The position numbers and the translations under genes were made by a program. Positions 11,556 through 23,860 of a stretch of DNA of 64,000 nucleotides are shown here, piece after piece (positions within the stretch are counted from its first letter, which is position 1; the number at the start of each line of letters is the position of its first letter). The DNA comes from a virus, in the IMG/VR virus record IMGVR_UViG_3300035661_000023, positions 1-64,000 of that record. One strand, given 5' to 3'. The notes below the pieces were generated by a model. It had not been told where the DNA came from. It ran no database searches and was given only the letters and a program-made list of their open reading frames with translations.

Positions 11556-13892
11556 TTATAGAGAGATATTCTAGAAATTCAGGAATGTTTTGATAATGAT
11601 ACCTTGATTCTCTGAGAATGTAAAGGGTTGTTCGTATGAGTAAAATACTAGATCCCCAGAGTTCCTATTGATAGTAGGTGTATCCGCAATCTCTGTTACA
11701 GTACATCTAATAAGAGTGTTCATCTCTAGAAACAATTCTCCGGATGGTGGAATATTTCTATCACCAATTGGCACTAGAACCAATTCCGAATTTGTGTTAT
11801 TCACAGACAGCACTCTGAACTTCTGTATGCCATATTGTGTGTCAGTCATCACCAATGTATTTTCATAGAAACCTTCTAATGAAGCTTCATTAGTAGAGAT
11901 ACCAACGGTATAAGTCTAGAGAGTTTCATCAGCCTTGATTGGCTTGGTGTATACATCCTTCGGTCCACGCAAAAGACCATACAATCTATAATCTTGATTA
12001 ATGTAGTTTAGAGCGCTGCTCATGCGGAATGAAGCATAGATACTAACACCCTGAGCACCAAGTTCTTTTGGAGCATTAGCACCATGTCCACCAATAGGAG
12101 GAACTATAGCGTATCCAGATGCTTCTGTCAGTGATGTATTAGAATTCTCGCGCTGACTGTCGTAAAAAGAAAGATTGGCGTAAGTGTAACCAAATCCCGG
12201 ATCTGTAAATCTTACATCAACAATCTCACCATCATAAACAATCGCTTCTGCTTTTGCACCGATACCGTCGCCAAGAACTGTAACAGTCACGAACTTGCTA
12301 TCTGTGTATCCAGTGCCCCTAGTGATAGCACCGGTGACGATATCAGACATTTTAGCGGCATACAGACCACCTGGAACTGCAAGTTGTTCAATATACTATT
12401 GATCAGATGTGAAATCTGATTGGTTAATAACAGCTTGTAATGATGCAGGAGAAACACCTGCTGCACTGGTGCTAGCACTCAGAGAGATAGATGTATACCC
12501 TTCACCTGCATTCTGTGTTACAACTTCGATAATTCTACCATTTGAGACGATAGGAACAAATTCTGCTCCATTTCCATCACCTGCAACAACGATAGCAGTA
12601 TCTGCATTAGATGGATATCCCATGCCAGGATCTTCTGAGAAAACATTTACTACTTTGTTCTTAGATATGATGCACTTCACTATTGCGGTTGGGTTTTGTG
12701 TGCCAATCGCATTAAAGAATTTTCCTGTGGGGTAGACACCAACCGCATTATTCTAAACAACAAGTTCAGGAGCAGAAATGTAACCAATACCTGGGTCAAT
12801 AATCTTCACTTTGATGATCTCACCCTGTACATATTCCTTACCATCTGCAGCTGTACCAGCCTCTTTAGCTACTGCAACACCGAATGTAGCTCCACCAACG
12901 GACACTGTTACGTTGTCAGAAGTTTCATAACCATATCCTGGGTTAACAATGGTGACACCTGTAATCACACCAGAAGTAATAACTGGTTCTATTACTGCAC
13001 CAACTCCGAACACAGAACTAACTGTGATTCTTGCACCAGCTGTGTAACCTGTGCCACCTGTGATAGTAAGAGCAGCAATCGCACCAATTGGAGAAACAGA
13101 ACTAATTGTGAGTACTGCGCCTCCCCCAGTTACATGACCTGCATCTATAACGGATATCGTCGTCGCTTCATAGTTATCATACCCAGAACCACTATCCAAT
13201 ACGATGACATTTTCAATCTAGCCACGGTTATAGAAACTATCTGAAATAGCCTTCTGCACAGGAACAAAAGATGAGTTACCAAATTGACGCAGTTTGTACT
13301 TTGGAATCTCATACATGTACTTCCACATGTACCCATCACCCAAAATAGCATTAGGAGAACCTTCAGCGGTCGGATAACCTGTTTCAGAGTTGTACCATTC
13401 TGTCTCTAGGAATCGTACTGGAGTAACACCAGTAAAGGTTGGCTTGATCTTTGAACTTAGACCAGCTGGACCAAAATGAAGACTTGGGTTGTTCAAGAAA
13501 CGATTTTCGTTGTTATCCAGGCACTTGTACACTCTATAGATCTGGTCAGCACCCTGGGTGATCACATAGAAACTATTCCTATAGTTATCTGTCACTAGAG
13601 GAGAAATACAATTCCTTGTGTGATCCCATCTAGAATAAACGGTATTTGCCTGCCATTCTACACGTGGGATTACTTTTGATACTGCATTAGAAGAAATCTT
13701 CTTATAGTAAACAGAGTCATTTCTGATGTCAGATTCATCTTTAGCAGAACCGATTACAGATGGAAGAGTCCCTCCGTATTCATAGCCGGATGTTTTACCT
13801 AGGAAATGATACCAGATAGATCTTTTGAGTTGGATATCACTGACGATAATATCAGCAACATCCCCAGCGAAATCAGTCTTTAAAACGGACAT
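11556..13892 (-). CDS. gp8: Baseplate wedge subunit, T4 gp8-like with repeat extension
   Basis: A 778-residue protein beginning MSVLKTDFAGDVADIIVSD. Residues about 1-225 carry the gp8 hallmarks: SIWYHFLGKTSGYEYGG, VIPRVEW, YRVYKCLDNN and GDGYMWKYMYEIPKYKL, comparable with 'VYRCLDV..GDGYVWEYLFEIP' in T4 gp8. T4 gp8 is only 334 aa; here a long C-terminal part is built from Gly-Tyr repeats (PGIGYISAPEL, PGMGYPSNADT, AGEGYTSISL, PGFGYTYANL). Five TAG codons are read through (11571, 11916, 12396, 12753, 13218), the last codons being TAG-NISL-TAA. gp8 forms part of the wedge that opens when the tail contracts. Confidence 0.8.
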
Positions 13893-13910
13893 AAGACTCT
13901 CAGTTCAAAA

Positions 13911-14393
13911 TCAGTTAACGGTGATAGACCATGTGACAGTAAGAGAATCACCTGCTTCTTTGTTCACCACATTGAAAGTAGTTCTTGCCAGCATGTTGCC
14001 ACCTGAAGCTGCATCCATAATACCGGCTTCCTTAAGTGCACCAGTGCCAGCTCCCGGACCGAATAATGCAGTGTAAGTAACTGTAGGCCCAGTGCCTGTG
14101 TTTGCACCTGAGGAAAGAGTAAGTGCAACTCGACCGACTTCAGCACCGAGCCCCACATCGCCAGTAACTGCAGCTGTCTGCGTAGTACCAACTGCCATGT
14201 GCGACATAGGAGAAGTATATACTACACCTGATGCTGCTTGCCTCATGAGTCTGGCGATATAATCTTTACCAGATCCAACAACTAGGTTCTTCACCTCTCT
14301 GCTGTCTTTAACAGTGCCATCGGCTGCTGTTAGCTTAATCGTAAGTTGACCAGTAACTCCTGAATCACTTACTAATACTCTGTCATTGATCAT
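13911..14393 (-). CDS. Conserved phage structural protein (160 aa)
   Basis: A 160-residue protein, MINDRVLVSDSGVTGQLTIK..., with no TAG codon. The run KNLVVGSGKDYIARLM followed by SPMSHMAVGTTQTAA is a familiar pattern in small phage tail or fibre-associated proteins of unknown function. Its start overlaps the stop of the upstream gp7-like gene as ATGA. Position between gp7-like and gp8-like wedge genes suggests a baseplate component. It is shorter than T4 gp9 (288 aa) and I cannot claim homology to it. Confidence 0.6.
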   Translation of the reverse strand: MINDRVLVSDSGVTGQLTIKLTAADGTVKDSREVKNLVVGSGKDYIARLMRQAASGVVYTSPMSHMAVGTTQTAAVTGDVGLGAEVGRVALTLSSGANTGTGPTVTYTALFGPGAGTGALKEAGIMDAASGGNMLARTTFNVVNKEAGDSLTVTWSITVN

Positions 14394-16141
14394 TCTACGA
14401 TCTCCAATTGTATTGAGAAGAAACCACCTTCGGTGGACGGGTCGGTTACGTCAAAGAAGGAAGTTACGGAAATGTGCGCCACGGGGTAATTATAATCATT
14501 ATTTATGCCGTACCACGTGTCAGCTGACCCAGAAACATCCCCATAAGAATAATCGGGTTCCCAGCCTCCAAATGAAATATAGTCTGCTACTACATTCTTC
14601 TAGATATTCTTAGCAAGAGTTTCTGAAGGAGATATGTAATCTTCGAGTACCTTTTCAACATGCTTGATATTAAAGTCAAATGTTGATGTACCATCAAACA
14701 GAACTACATAATCTGAAGATATACTTCTCTAACCTGTAACAGCGTAATCCAATCCGTTCATTCTTCTCTATTGAATGAACGACTTAGTTCCGGCAGGGTG
14801 ATTAAATTTAATTATCTACTCTGCTTCTTTAAACTATTTCTATGTTTCAATAGTATAAGAATATGTCTGATAATAGAAACTATCTTGAATGATGGACTGA
14901 GCATCAGAAATTAATCCCGTCCAGTCATCGAATCTACCATTACTCTTTACGATATAATCAAATTTCTAGATCAATACTGTTCTGGATTCTTTCCATTGAT
15001 CTATTGTGTAAGAACTAAAATCCGTAAACAGAGTCGGTTTAGCCTGACTTACAGTCTGAATAAATGCCAAAGAACCATAATATGGTCCTACTTCCGGCAT
15101 CTGTTGCTTGTAGTAATCTCCAGACAGCATATACGTCTGAATCCAGGATCCACCATCAATAACCTCTGTCATACCTTCTATATCATCTAGAATATCAATT
15201 CTGTGATGTTCTGTGATAGCACCAGTAGTGAAATTGACTGAATCAATCTCCGATGTTATATTAATATTTCCGGTCGGAGGCTTCTAGAATGGATAAATTG
15301 TATACCATGAATTTTCTAATAATTCATAGCCATATTCTTTTATTTCTACAGTTTTGATCTACCCAGTACCAGTTGAACTGTACACCCTAGCAATTGTTGA
15401 TTTCTTCTATCCGGGAATCTAGAAAACCTGCCCTTTTTGCCAATACTTTCCGCCGGTATGGATATCAAAATGACTGAATGTCTTTTTAATAATACCTTCG
15501 TAGACCTTAATCCCATTTCGTTTAATCTGAAATTTTTGAAGATTACTCTCTGATGTTGTGTCAATATAGAACTGTTGTTTAGAATCAAAGAAGATCAATG
15601 AATCAGAATTGGAAACAACTTCTACTTTCTTGACATTTATAGAGAAAATACCCTTTGCATTGGCCCATGATAACTTATCGTATGGCTCAATCACGAACGC
15701 ATCTGATATTTTGTAAAGTGTCTATAGACGAATATGGTATTCCTGAGTCCATGTAGACTCAGAGGCACGAAGCATATTATACTTCGGATATGCTACTTCA
15801 ATTTCTTCACCGAATGCAATTCTGAATAAGAACTTAAGACATTTCTCAGTACCTTTATGAGAATATACTTCTGCTGCATTTCTTAGAAAATTGATAGTTG
15901 TTATATTTGAAAATGTTGGTACATCTATTGCAAATTGATTTCTGTAATGCTCAATGAAAACATCCAGATACTTTTCATCCAATGAGGAAGCAAGATCCAA
16001 ATCAGTAGCATAATTCAACTTACCATTGAACGTATCTTCTTCAATGAATCTATAGTATTCCTCTACGAATTGAATTAGATTCGGGAATTCTTCTCTAAAG
16101 AACTCCGGAAATCTATTGCTTGTTATTAGATCTGTTTTCAT
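14390..16141 (-). CDS. Baseplate wedge protein in the gp7 position (583 aa)
   Basis: The 583-residue product starts MKTDLITSNRFPEFFREEFP and has an N-terminal helical part with FVEEYYRFIEE, YSHKGTEKCLKFLFRIAFGE (about residues 92-111) and a following YPKYNMLRAS; this signature occurs in baseplate proteins of T4-like phages. About 12 TAG codons occur, one of the highest densities in the window, and the gene is unrecognisable without reading them. It overlaps gp6 upstream and the 160-aa gene downstream as ATGA. Synteny gp25-gp6-this-gp8 places it where T4 has gp7, although T4 gp7 is much longer (1,032 aa). Confidence 0.7.
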
Positions 16142-17928
16142 TTAATAGATGAGAATGTCTTCGACTACACTTTATCATAATCAACATAAGTAAGAACTTC
16201 ACAATCTTGATAATCTATTTTTATAATAGTGTCTCTCAATGGGATAACATCATAAGATGACACAAATATATCAAACCAGAAACCATCATCATATAAACTA
16301 GAAATTGTGATAGCATCAGTCTTGATAATGCCTTCTTTGAAATCAACTGTGCCGATCTATTGAATGAATTGATCTACACCTGAGGGTAGTACTTCATATA
16401 AATCCAATTTTCCAGCAAGTGAATTCATTAAGAAGAAAGAATTAGAAGATCCAGGAAGATAGAACCTGCTAGATTTAACCTATCCTGTTTTGATATCAAT
16501 GGGGTTATTTAATTTCACAGAATATGTTTCAGATGTGCCAACAATAATAGTAAGATACTGTTTGACATAAACCTTTGTCAAATTGCTAACAATACTATAA
16601 TCTGTAGAGTCAATGAGTTTAGTAAGAGTAGAATATCTGAAACTCTTTTTCAATGAATTCAAAGAATTAACATAATTCAAAACCCCATTCTTGATTAGAA
16701 CAGAAATATCATCAGCTGTTTTAGTTGTTTTATCAGGATTAAAATATACACCTGTTTTGATTACTAGATTAGTATATGTTGGATCTACAATAATAGGCTG
16801 AATAGAAAGCATTGATCTATTCGCCTTCAAGAACTCAACTATTTCAAATTTCTCATCTACAGAACATGCATTTCTATCAAATGGTTTTGCACAGATATAA
16901 ACTGACCCATATCTTGGTGGATAATGATCTTCACCTCCCCAGACGGAGACAGATTCAACAAATGGAAACTGTTGTAATATCTGTGAGATATAATCTTTAT
17001 CGGTTACAGCTCTATTCTGCGCAACATAATTGCGAGGTGCATTATACTTTACGGACTCAATTGATTCTGCATTTGCACCACCTGAAGATAATTCCAAAGT
17101 AGTCACTTGATAAAGTGCATCACCCCTGTATCCACCGGCATAATAGAACTGCCCACAATTATTTGCTGATTGTCCGGAAGAAGCATAATAATCCAAGTAA
17201 ACAACATTGCCAGTATCAATTGCTTTACCTAATACATCATTACCAAAATAAACTTCATAGAAAAGATCTTCTCTTTGTTTAACAAAATAAACAGTATCTT
17301 GACTGGAGACCTATAGAAGATCCAATGATCTATTAAATGTCTGGGATGATATATTGCTAACAGATTCTTGAACTCGCACTGTCAACGAAGTCATGTCGGC
17401 ATTCTTATTTGGGATGACAAATGTAGTACCGATTGAATTGACATAACTGGTCTGTATGTATGATCCTTCTATTACATCTACCTCAAATACGAATCTTCCA
17501 TTCAACAGTTCTGCAGTCTTAGCATAATAAGTCTGGAAAACATATTCATTGGTACCAATTACTCCACGAAACATCGTTCCCTTTGGTAGGGTTAATTGTG
17601 TCGATGTAAGATTTTGTACTTCCTACATCTCTACTCTGACTTTTGCTCTGGCAGATGTGACAGATTTGGCTGTATATCCAATTGATTTAGCCAGAGACAC
17701 AACACTCGAATACTTACTGGCAGAATCAATGAATGACTCGTTCAGAGCCATATTTGTATACAATGAATGATAATGTAGGTTATAAGCAAGAACATCAATT
17801 AATGTACTTAGAGCAGAACCCTCAAAGTTATAATCACTGAATGTAGCTTGACCTTGAAGGAATGTCTTAATATTTGCTTTAATTCCATCAAAATCCAACT
17901 AGTCTACTTTGATAAGATTATTACTCAT
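16138..17928 (-). CDS. gp6: Baseplate wedge subunit gp6-like (baseplate J family)
   Basis: A 596-residue protein. The ATG at 17926-17928 (MSNNLIKV, Asp, TAG, LDFDGIK) is chosen because it overlaps the gp25 stop as ATGA. Residues about 10-90 (NIKTFLQGQATFSDYNFEGS, LIDVLAYNLHYHSLYTNMAL) are the typical N-terminus of T4 gp6 / baseplate-J-like wedge proteins, and YNAPRNYVAQNRAVTDKDY (about residue 290) is the conserved J-family core. Six TAG codons are read through. gp6 dimers link the wedges into the ring around the hub and move during sheath contraction. Length is close to T4 gp6 (660 aa). Confidence 0.85.
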
Positions 17929-18311
17929 CTTGTTCTTTCTAATACTACATTGACACTTATAGGCTGTTCAGTGTTGATGATTTTGTAAATGATTGTGATA
18001 TAGATAGCATTATTGTCCGGGCTATCGTTGATGCTAGTGTTAATCAACGCAGCCCTTGGTTCATAATTTTGAATGACATCTGCTATCATCTTTTTCAACA
18101 TGATATTTAATTGATCGCCATGCAATTCAAATAGCAACTTCTTTACAGGAGTCCCTATGCTTGAATTAAATGGTCGCTCACCATTTAATGTCAGAATCAA
18201 ATTCTTGATAGCAAATGAAATTGCTCTAGCATCAGTCTTTACTGCAATATCCCCTGTAATAGGGTTACTGATAAAAGCAGCGTCAAAATCTGTGAACGTT
18301 CTTGTTGCCAT
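17925..18311 (-). CDS. gp25: Baseplate wedge subunit gp25
   Basis: 128 residues, MATRTFTDFDAAFISNPITG, with the gp25/GPW family pattern: DARAISFAIKNLILTLNGERPFNS near residues 27-50 and PRAALINTSI about residue 86. T4 gp25 is 132 aa. It contains no TAG codon. gp25 contacts sheath and gp6 in the baseplate core and is structurally similar to type VI secretion TssE. It lies directly after gp5 and overlaps gp6 as ATGA. Confidence 0.9.
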   Translation of the reverse strand: MATRTFTDFDAAFISNPITGDIAVKTDARAISFAIKNLILTLNGERPFNSSIGTPVKKLLFELHGDQLNIMLKKMIADVIQNYEPRAALINTSINDSPDNNAIYITIIYKIINTEQPISVNVVLERTR

Positions 18312-18312
18312 A

Positions 18313-20751
18313 TTATGCCTTTAACACAAATTTTCCACTGCCGATTGTCTTATTAATTGCCGCATCAATTGTAAGATTTTGACAACGATAGTCACCTTCT
18401 TTGAACTAGACATGAATCCACGTACTAGAACCTTTGTATTCTAGAATCAATTGTCTATATGCGGGCAGTATCTTTTGGATCTCAATAATAGCCTGATAAT
18501 GTTGTTCTCTGGAGAATCCTGATAGTTGAATATCAGCAGCACATCCTGTCAAGTGATCTGATGTTTTCTAGCCACCTATTTTACTATTTACGGTTTCTGA
18601 TCTCCATGTGTTTGTGATTCTCATGTTTGGAAATTTTGCCTTAATTGTGTCCAGACAGTTCACAGTCAATTTCTTGAGATTGCACACAATCTCAGAAGCA
18701 GTCTTTCCGTAGTTTTTTCCTCTGGGGTATCCAGAACTTCCAGTCAGAACATCACCAAGTTTAAACAGCGATGACAATTGATATTGCGGGACTATGTCAG
18801 CATCAGTCAGATTCTCACAATCTGTTGTTAATGGCATCGGTGTTTTTTCTCCTGGCACAGTTTCTTCCTTTGCATCACCTGTAGCCTCTTGAGTTTCATC
18901 CTCGTCGAATTCTTTAGCATTTCTAATCTGGAATTCTACCGGGGATCCTTCATCTGGTGTTTCATAGTTTGCATTGAACATCGCCTTTCTGGTAGGAGTC
19001 GTAAGCAAAGGTAAATCGATTTTGCCGCCAGGTTCTTCTGTTGGTAGTTCCATGCCTCGTACTTTTCTATCAGAGTTCAAGTGAATGTTCTATCCTTCCA
19101 GGGATGTTTCACCATCAGATTCTTCCATAAAAGAAGCATTAGTCTTGATGCTAATATCTTCTTTAGCATGTAGTGCGAATTTTTTACCTACTGCAAGAGT
19201 GTAATTCCCTGTGACCTCGGTTTTCATATCACCAAGTACTTGTAATCTAGCATCATTTTCTACTCTGATATTGGCATCACCTACTATAGTAAGATTACAA
19301 TTACCCTTGATGAAAATATTTCCATCTCTATCCAGAATCTCATATGAATCCCCAACGATTCTGATCATCTTCGTGCCATTGACATCAATTTCTTCATAGG
19401 TGCCGGACTTATGCCACCTATGTAGTCTCTCATTTCCTTTAGAATCATCGAATTCTTCTATGTGACCTCGCTCGGTCATCTTCACATGATTGTAAGGCCA
19501 AGTTGGATTGTAAGGTACCGGGGGTTGTTTCCACGTATTACCTGATGCCGTCTTTACCTACTTGATTCTAGAAGCATCTTTTCTTGCAACGATCGTCTCG
19601 TTTATGTTCTCAGCTCTGGCAAGTCTATTAGAATCAGGTTCGTTCTTGTCTCTAGGGTAAACACCATTCGGATCTTTGAAACCTTCTCCCGTGCTAGACT
19701 GCTGAGTGAATGTAGGAGGTTTGACCCATTTTCCAGTTTCTTTTTGTGTTTTTTCTTCTGTCAGAACTTGATCTGGCGTCTTGTCGATTTTACCCTCAGA
19801 GTTATGAAATCCATCTCTTTCGAACCAATCTCTTTCTTTTGCTCTGCGGTTACCCACATTCTTTGCATAAGTCATCGGGATCAATGCTGCAGCTTCATCA
19901 TATCTTCCAGAATTCAAAGAAGAGAAGAACTGAGACTTGATTAGCCGAGGATAGCCGATGTTATATGCCATCGATACTACTGCCTCAAACATACCTTGAG
20001 TCACAGGTGCTGACAAGTTTCTCTTGATAACAGCAACAAATTCCTTGTTCAGCTTATTCTTGAAAAGATCAATACACTGCGCCTTTGTCAGCACTGTGCC
20101 AGGTCCTACTCTGGAATTGTCCAGAAGATAAGTAGATCCAAACCCGATAGCCCATGCGTTGTGTGTGTCTTGGTACTAGTAAATTCTAGTATCATCTGGT
20201 ATTGATTTCCAATTCTTTCTGTAGTCATTTCTACCGGCAGTCAGGGATGACAATGCTTCTTCATCCATAATAAACATTTCACCGGCATCTGTCATCTATA
20301 GTTCTTGTGGATACTTCAGTGTGTCTGGAGTTGTGTCACCAGAAATGACTGGGTTACCATAGCCATCAGTGACAGTATTCCCCTGAGAATCTGTTACTAC
20401 CGACCCGGTACTATCTCTTGGTACAACTGGCTGATCAGAAACTTCTTGATTTGTGTTGTCAGGAGATTCAAATGGAACACCTGCAATCTAACCTAAGATA
20501 ATAGGGTGCTGCCGATGCTCATCTGCGAATGCAATAGCTACCCATGAACCTTCTACTAGCCCCAGCGGTGTCTGCCCAACACCGCTCACACCTGCAGATG
20601 TGATATCTTGAATAGGTATTGCCCATGGCAAATCGGTGGTAGGCAGTTCTGCCTTATTCTCAGAATGAACACCAAAAACTCTTACTCTGCATCTGCCAAT
20701 CTTAAACTTATCATTTGTGCTTCTTTGTTCTACTACACCAAAATAAATCAT
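18313..20751 (-). CDS. gp5: Baseplate central spike gp5-like: OB fold, lysozyme-like domain, beta-helix, M15 peptidase-like domain
   Basis: An 812-residue multidomain protein. Residues 1-95 (MIYFGVVEQRSTNDKFKIGR, GRCRVRVFGVHSE, HPIILG) form the OB fold that sits on the hub. About 150-335 resembles the T4-type lysozyme domain (YQDTHNAWAIGFGST; MAYNIGYPRLIKSQF; RRAKERDWFERDG). About 423-555 is a short-period repeat matching the gp5 needle beta-helix (KSGTYEEIDVNG, SYEILDRDGNIFIKG). About 700-800 holds TWRSETVNS, SDHLTGCAADIQLSG and STWIHV, the His/Asp/His zinc pattern of M15 / D-Ala-D-Ala peptidases. T4 gp5 (575 aa) lacks this last domain. Seven TAG codons are read through. The start overlaps the stop of the hub gene (ATGA). 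Confidence 0.85.
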
Positions 20752-22031
20752 GCTATACTACCTTCTCTTGATAATTCAATTGTACACAAATGTGCCTTTT
20801 TAGTGAATCTGTGATTGATTGCCGTTATAACATAGTAACCACTATAGACAACATCTAATAGATTTGATGGGTCATCCTGTGCAGTAATCTGTAGTTTAGC
20901 AGTTGAATCATAATAAATTACTTTGCCAACAGTGTAATCAGTTCTACCAAAAACATCAATCTCTATTTTCTATGAATTGATAATTCTCATATCCTACATT
21001 CTAGATTGAAAGAATTTAGAATTAGTACTATTGGCAGAATCGGTTACATCATAATGTTTTGTGGCAAATACTCTTAATGGATCAACCGAATCGACTATCT
21101 ATTTCGGGAACAATGCAGACTTATTGATTCTTGATTCAGATCTTGCCGAATTAGTTTTTGCCGAAACTGTTTTTTTCAGTAGATCATATGATGTAAGTCT
21201 AGTCGAAATGGCACCAGAATTATAAACATCTAGATAATCATACAGAGTGTCAACTCTGACCTACTGCACAACCTGAACATCTTTATTAGGGTTTCTATGT
21301 GCAGAACCCATTAAATCACCCTCAGTAACAATGTCTACACTGAAATCATTGTCTTTGAATACTTGAAAAGGTTTTTCCTTATCAATATCGAAAATAGTAC
21401 TTAATGTTTTAAAGTTAAATCCATCTCTATTTTCAAAGAATGAGAAAGATGCATCTCCAGACACAGACACAGCGTGCTGTGTACAATACTCAATACATTT
21501 CTATGGCTGCCAGAAATTGGAGATAAACTTCATCTGGTGAGAAGATTTATCTGTAAGGAATTCCTTACCAGAATCTGGATAATACTTCTTCAGAATCAGT
21601 GAAATTATCTCATCCTATGTGCCACGAAAAGCAGAACTAATTTGTCTTTTAAAATCAAATAGCATCTCGACTGAAGCAAAATAGAATACATATTGTTGCA
21701 TTCTATCTCCTACCATAGATCTATCTCCCATCTTATAAACCCAGAATAGACCTGATATGATGTTTCTTGGTTTATTCTTATCAATACCTTTTGTTCTAAT
21801 AGATAAATTGATGAGATCCTTACCCCCTCGGCCGAGGTAATTCGGGATATCAATTGTGTCTCTCATTACTACTTTTCCAGTAATAAAAGGAGAGTACATA
21901 TCTTCGTAGATATTAATTAGATCGATCTGTTCGGTGATGTCAATACCTTCACCTTCTGCTAGAAGTAGTTCGAAGAAATCTAATTCATATTCACCCGCGT
22001 TGGTAGAAAATTCAGTTGTTTCTGCCATCAC
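20748..22031 (-). CDS. Baseplate hub protein, gp27-like position
   Basis: A 427-residue protein starting MMAETTEFSTNAGEYELDFF, with LINIYEDMYSPFITGKVVMR and a DTIDIPNYLGRGGKDLINLS stretch, then SVSGDASFSFFENRDGFNFK. These are features of hub proteins related to T4 gp27 / VgrG N-terminal barrels, which carry the gp5 spike; the short product directly downstream is gp5, as expected for a spike-hub pair. Six TAG codons are read through. It overlaps gp53 upstream and gp5 downstream as ATGA. I assign hub function from context and general similarity rather than a decisive motif. Confidence 0.7.
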
Positions 22032-22603
22032 ACACCTGATAATAGTCTTTGAATATCCGACACAACTTTGTCAATCATAGCAGGATTTAATACTTTAATT
22101 CTTCTCTTAGATTCATTTAATCTATCTTCATATTCGAAGTTACTGATAGATTCAAATTCTCTACTATATTCAATGTATGAATCATCTGGATACAATGCAG
22201 CAAATTGTACCTCGGTCAATTTCTATACTGTATTCCCATCTCTATCTTCATAATGAAGATTACCAAAGATAATATGCTGATCATACACTTTATCTTCACC
22301 ATATTTCTACTCACAGTATTTTATCAGCTGAATGGATGTCAACGGAAAATCTTTTCTATAATCAAATCTCTGATTCAATAACATTATAGTCCAATGATAA
22401 ATCGGCTTTCCATATAACTTCTCAGAAATAATATCAAATGTCTCATTATCTTCAATATCATACTCATCAAATAGAGTAATATTCTCTAGAATCTCTTTTC
22501 TAACTCTGACATTCAGCGCGATATCTTTAATCGCTACTATAGTTATTTTTCCATTAAGTTCGAAGTTGTATCCTATTGTGGGAAAATTGATGAAATATGA
22601 CAT
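22028..22603 (-). CDS. gp53: Baseplate wedge subunit gp53
   Basis: 191 residues, MSYFINFPTIGYNFELNGK, the expected size for T4 gp53 (196 aa). The segments YDIEDNETFDIISEKLYGKP and YHWTIMLLNQRFDYRKDFPL are characteristic of gp53, including the LysM-like fold core. Two TAG codons (22307 and 22223) interrupt it under the standard code. gp53 clamps neighbouring wedges onto the hub. It overlaps the hub gene as ATGA and begins just after the tube-cap gene. Confidence 0.85.
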
Positions 22604-22605
22604 GA

Positions 22606-23595
22606 TCAGATTCCCTACTTGTCGAAAGGAGATGTCTCCTTAGTAGCTGTACCTAACTCTTTGAATTGCAATTGCAATCTTATTTGTGTGGGCATACCAT
22701 TAGCAAAAGTATTAAATTGCCCATTTGGTGTGTAATTAACTGTGCAGTTAGTCAAAACGGCGGTCATCTGCTTCTCTAAGTGAGTATTCTCTACATCACC
22801 TCTGAAGTATTTTATCTCGAATTCAGACGGGTAAATGTACAGATAGTTTTCCCTGTCAGCATATTCTGGTAGCATGTGGTAACGGAACATTCTAATGATA
22901 TCAAGTACTGCATTAGCTTCGGCTTCACTTCTTGGTGCAAAATCGTAATCGTATGAGAAAGTACGGAAATCTACACCCTTGAACAATTGCCCCATCTTAG
23001 AGCCACCACTGGTAGTCCTTGTAGCTTTCTGCACGTAATTTTGTCCATCGAGAATTTTTCTACCAATAGCAGATGCACCTAATGACACGATGTCACTGAT
23101 GCTAGCAGAATCTTTACCCAGTCCAACCGCGGTTGAAGCATCTTCAATAAAACTGCCATCCGTTAAATCTTCTTCAGACCAGCTAACAGAGTATGTGTTT
23201 GATAAAGAGTTTGGGACATATAGAGTAATTGCCGCCATCAGACGTTTCAATGGCGCAACTATAATATTAGAATCCTATGCACCAGATATATGTCTGATTG
23301 TTTCTTTTAATTTTTCACCCTATGCTTTATAGTACTCATTTGGTGGAAGATCCTGTGCATAACCTCTATAGTCAAACTAATTGTTATCACCTTGTACTAA
23401 TGTCTTACTCTTACCAGACACATTGATAAAGAATACTACTTTGTTACCACCAAACTCTGGGCTAGAATCTAATGTGATGGGATATTGCAGTGCAAATTTA
23501 TCCTGCTGCATACTCAGCGCATACAGTGCATCTCCTTTTGCATCAACATACCCTTCTGCTTTCGTGTATGATTCTCTTTTGTAAACTAATCCCAT
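22606..23595 (-). CDS. Baseplate tail-tube cap/initiator, gp48/gp54-like
   Basis: 329 residues starting MGLVYKRESYTKAEGYVDAK. Residues about 205-240 carry FRTFSYDYDFAPRSEAEANA followed by IIRMFRYHMLPEY, a signature of the T4 gp48/gp54 tube-cap family that starts tail-tube polymerisation on the baseplate. Four TAG codons are read through and the last codons are Lys-TAG-Gly-Ile-TGA. T4 gp48 has 364 and gp54 320 residues, so either assignment is possible. This is the first gene of the leftward late operon, and the promoter must lie in the 265-base region to its right. Confidence 0.8.
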
Positions 23596-23860
23596 TTTAT
23601 GGATCCTAAATATAGTAACAACTTATACTATTTAATAGCGCGTGACATGGCAAAATTTCATCAAGACAAGTATAGTCTTAAGAACCCGGATTCTTTTTAA
23701 GAGATAATCTTCCCTCACCAGGGTGTGTTCCTTTCTTCACTGCCCTTGATATGAACTAATACATGGCTAAAGATTATGTATTTCCGAACTCATAGACCCA
23801 GCTAATAAATAATAGTATGTCACAAATTCTCCTATGAACTAATAGTACCTTATATTCACA
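23596..23860. promoter_or_regulatory. Divergent control region between the two late operons
   Basis: This 265-base non-coding stretch separates the leftward tube-cap gene from the rightward gp4 gene. On the minus strand an ATTAAATA element (around 23625-23632, late-promoter-like) lies about 30 bases before the tube-cap ATG. On the plus side there is TAATAAATA near 23801-23810, also late-promoter-like. A stem-loop (23758-23764 with 23776-23782, loop containing CTAAAG) belongs to the dispersed hairpin family. The phrase TATGAACTAATA occurs twice (about 23749 and 23833). No open frame or RNA gene was seen. Confidence 0.5.

Noticed and set aside
11571-13892. Group I or II intron within the gp8-like gene to explain the repeated breaks.
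   Set aside because: The breaks are single TAG codons with coding sequence continuing directly; no intron core motif is present.
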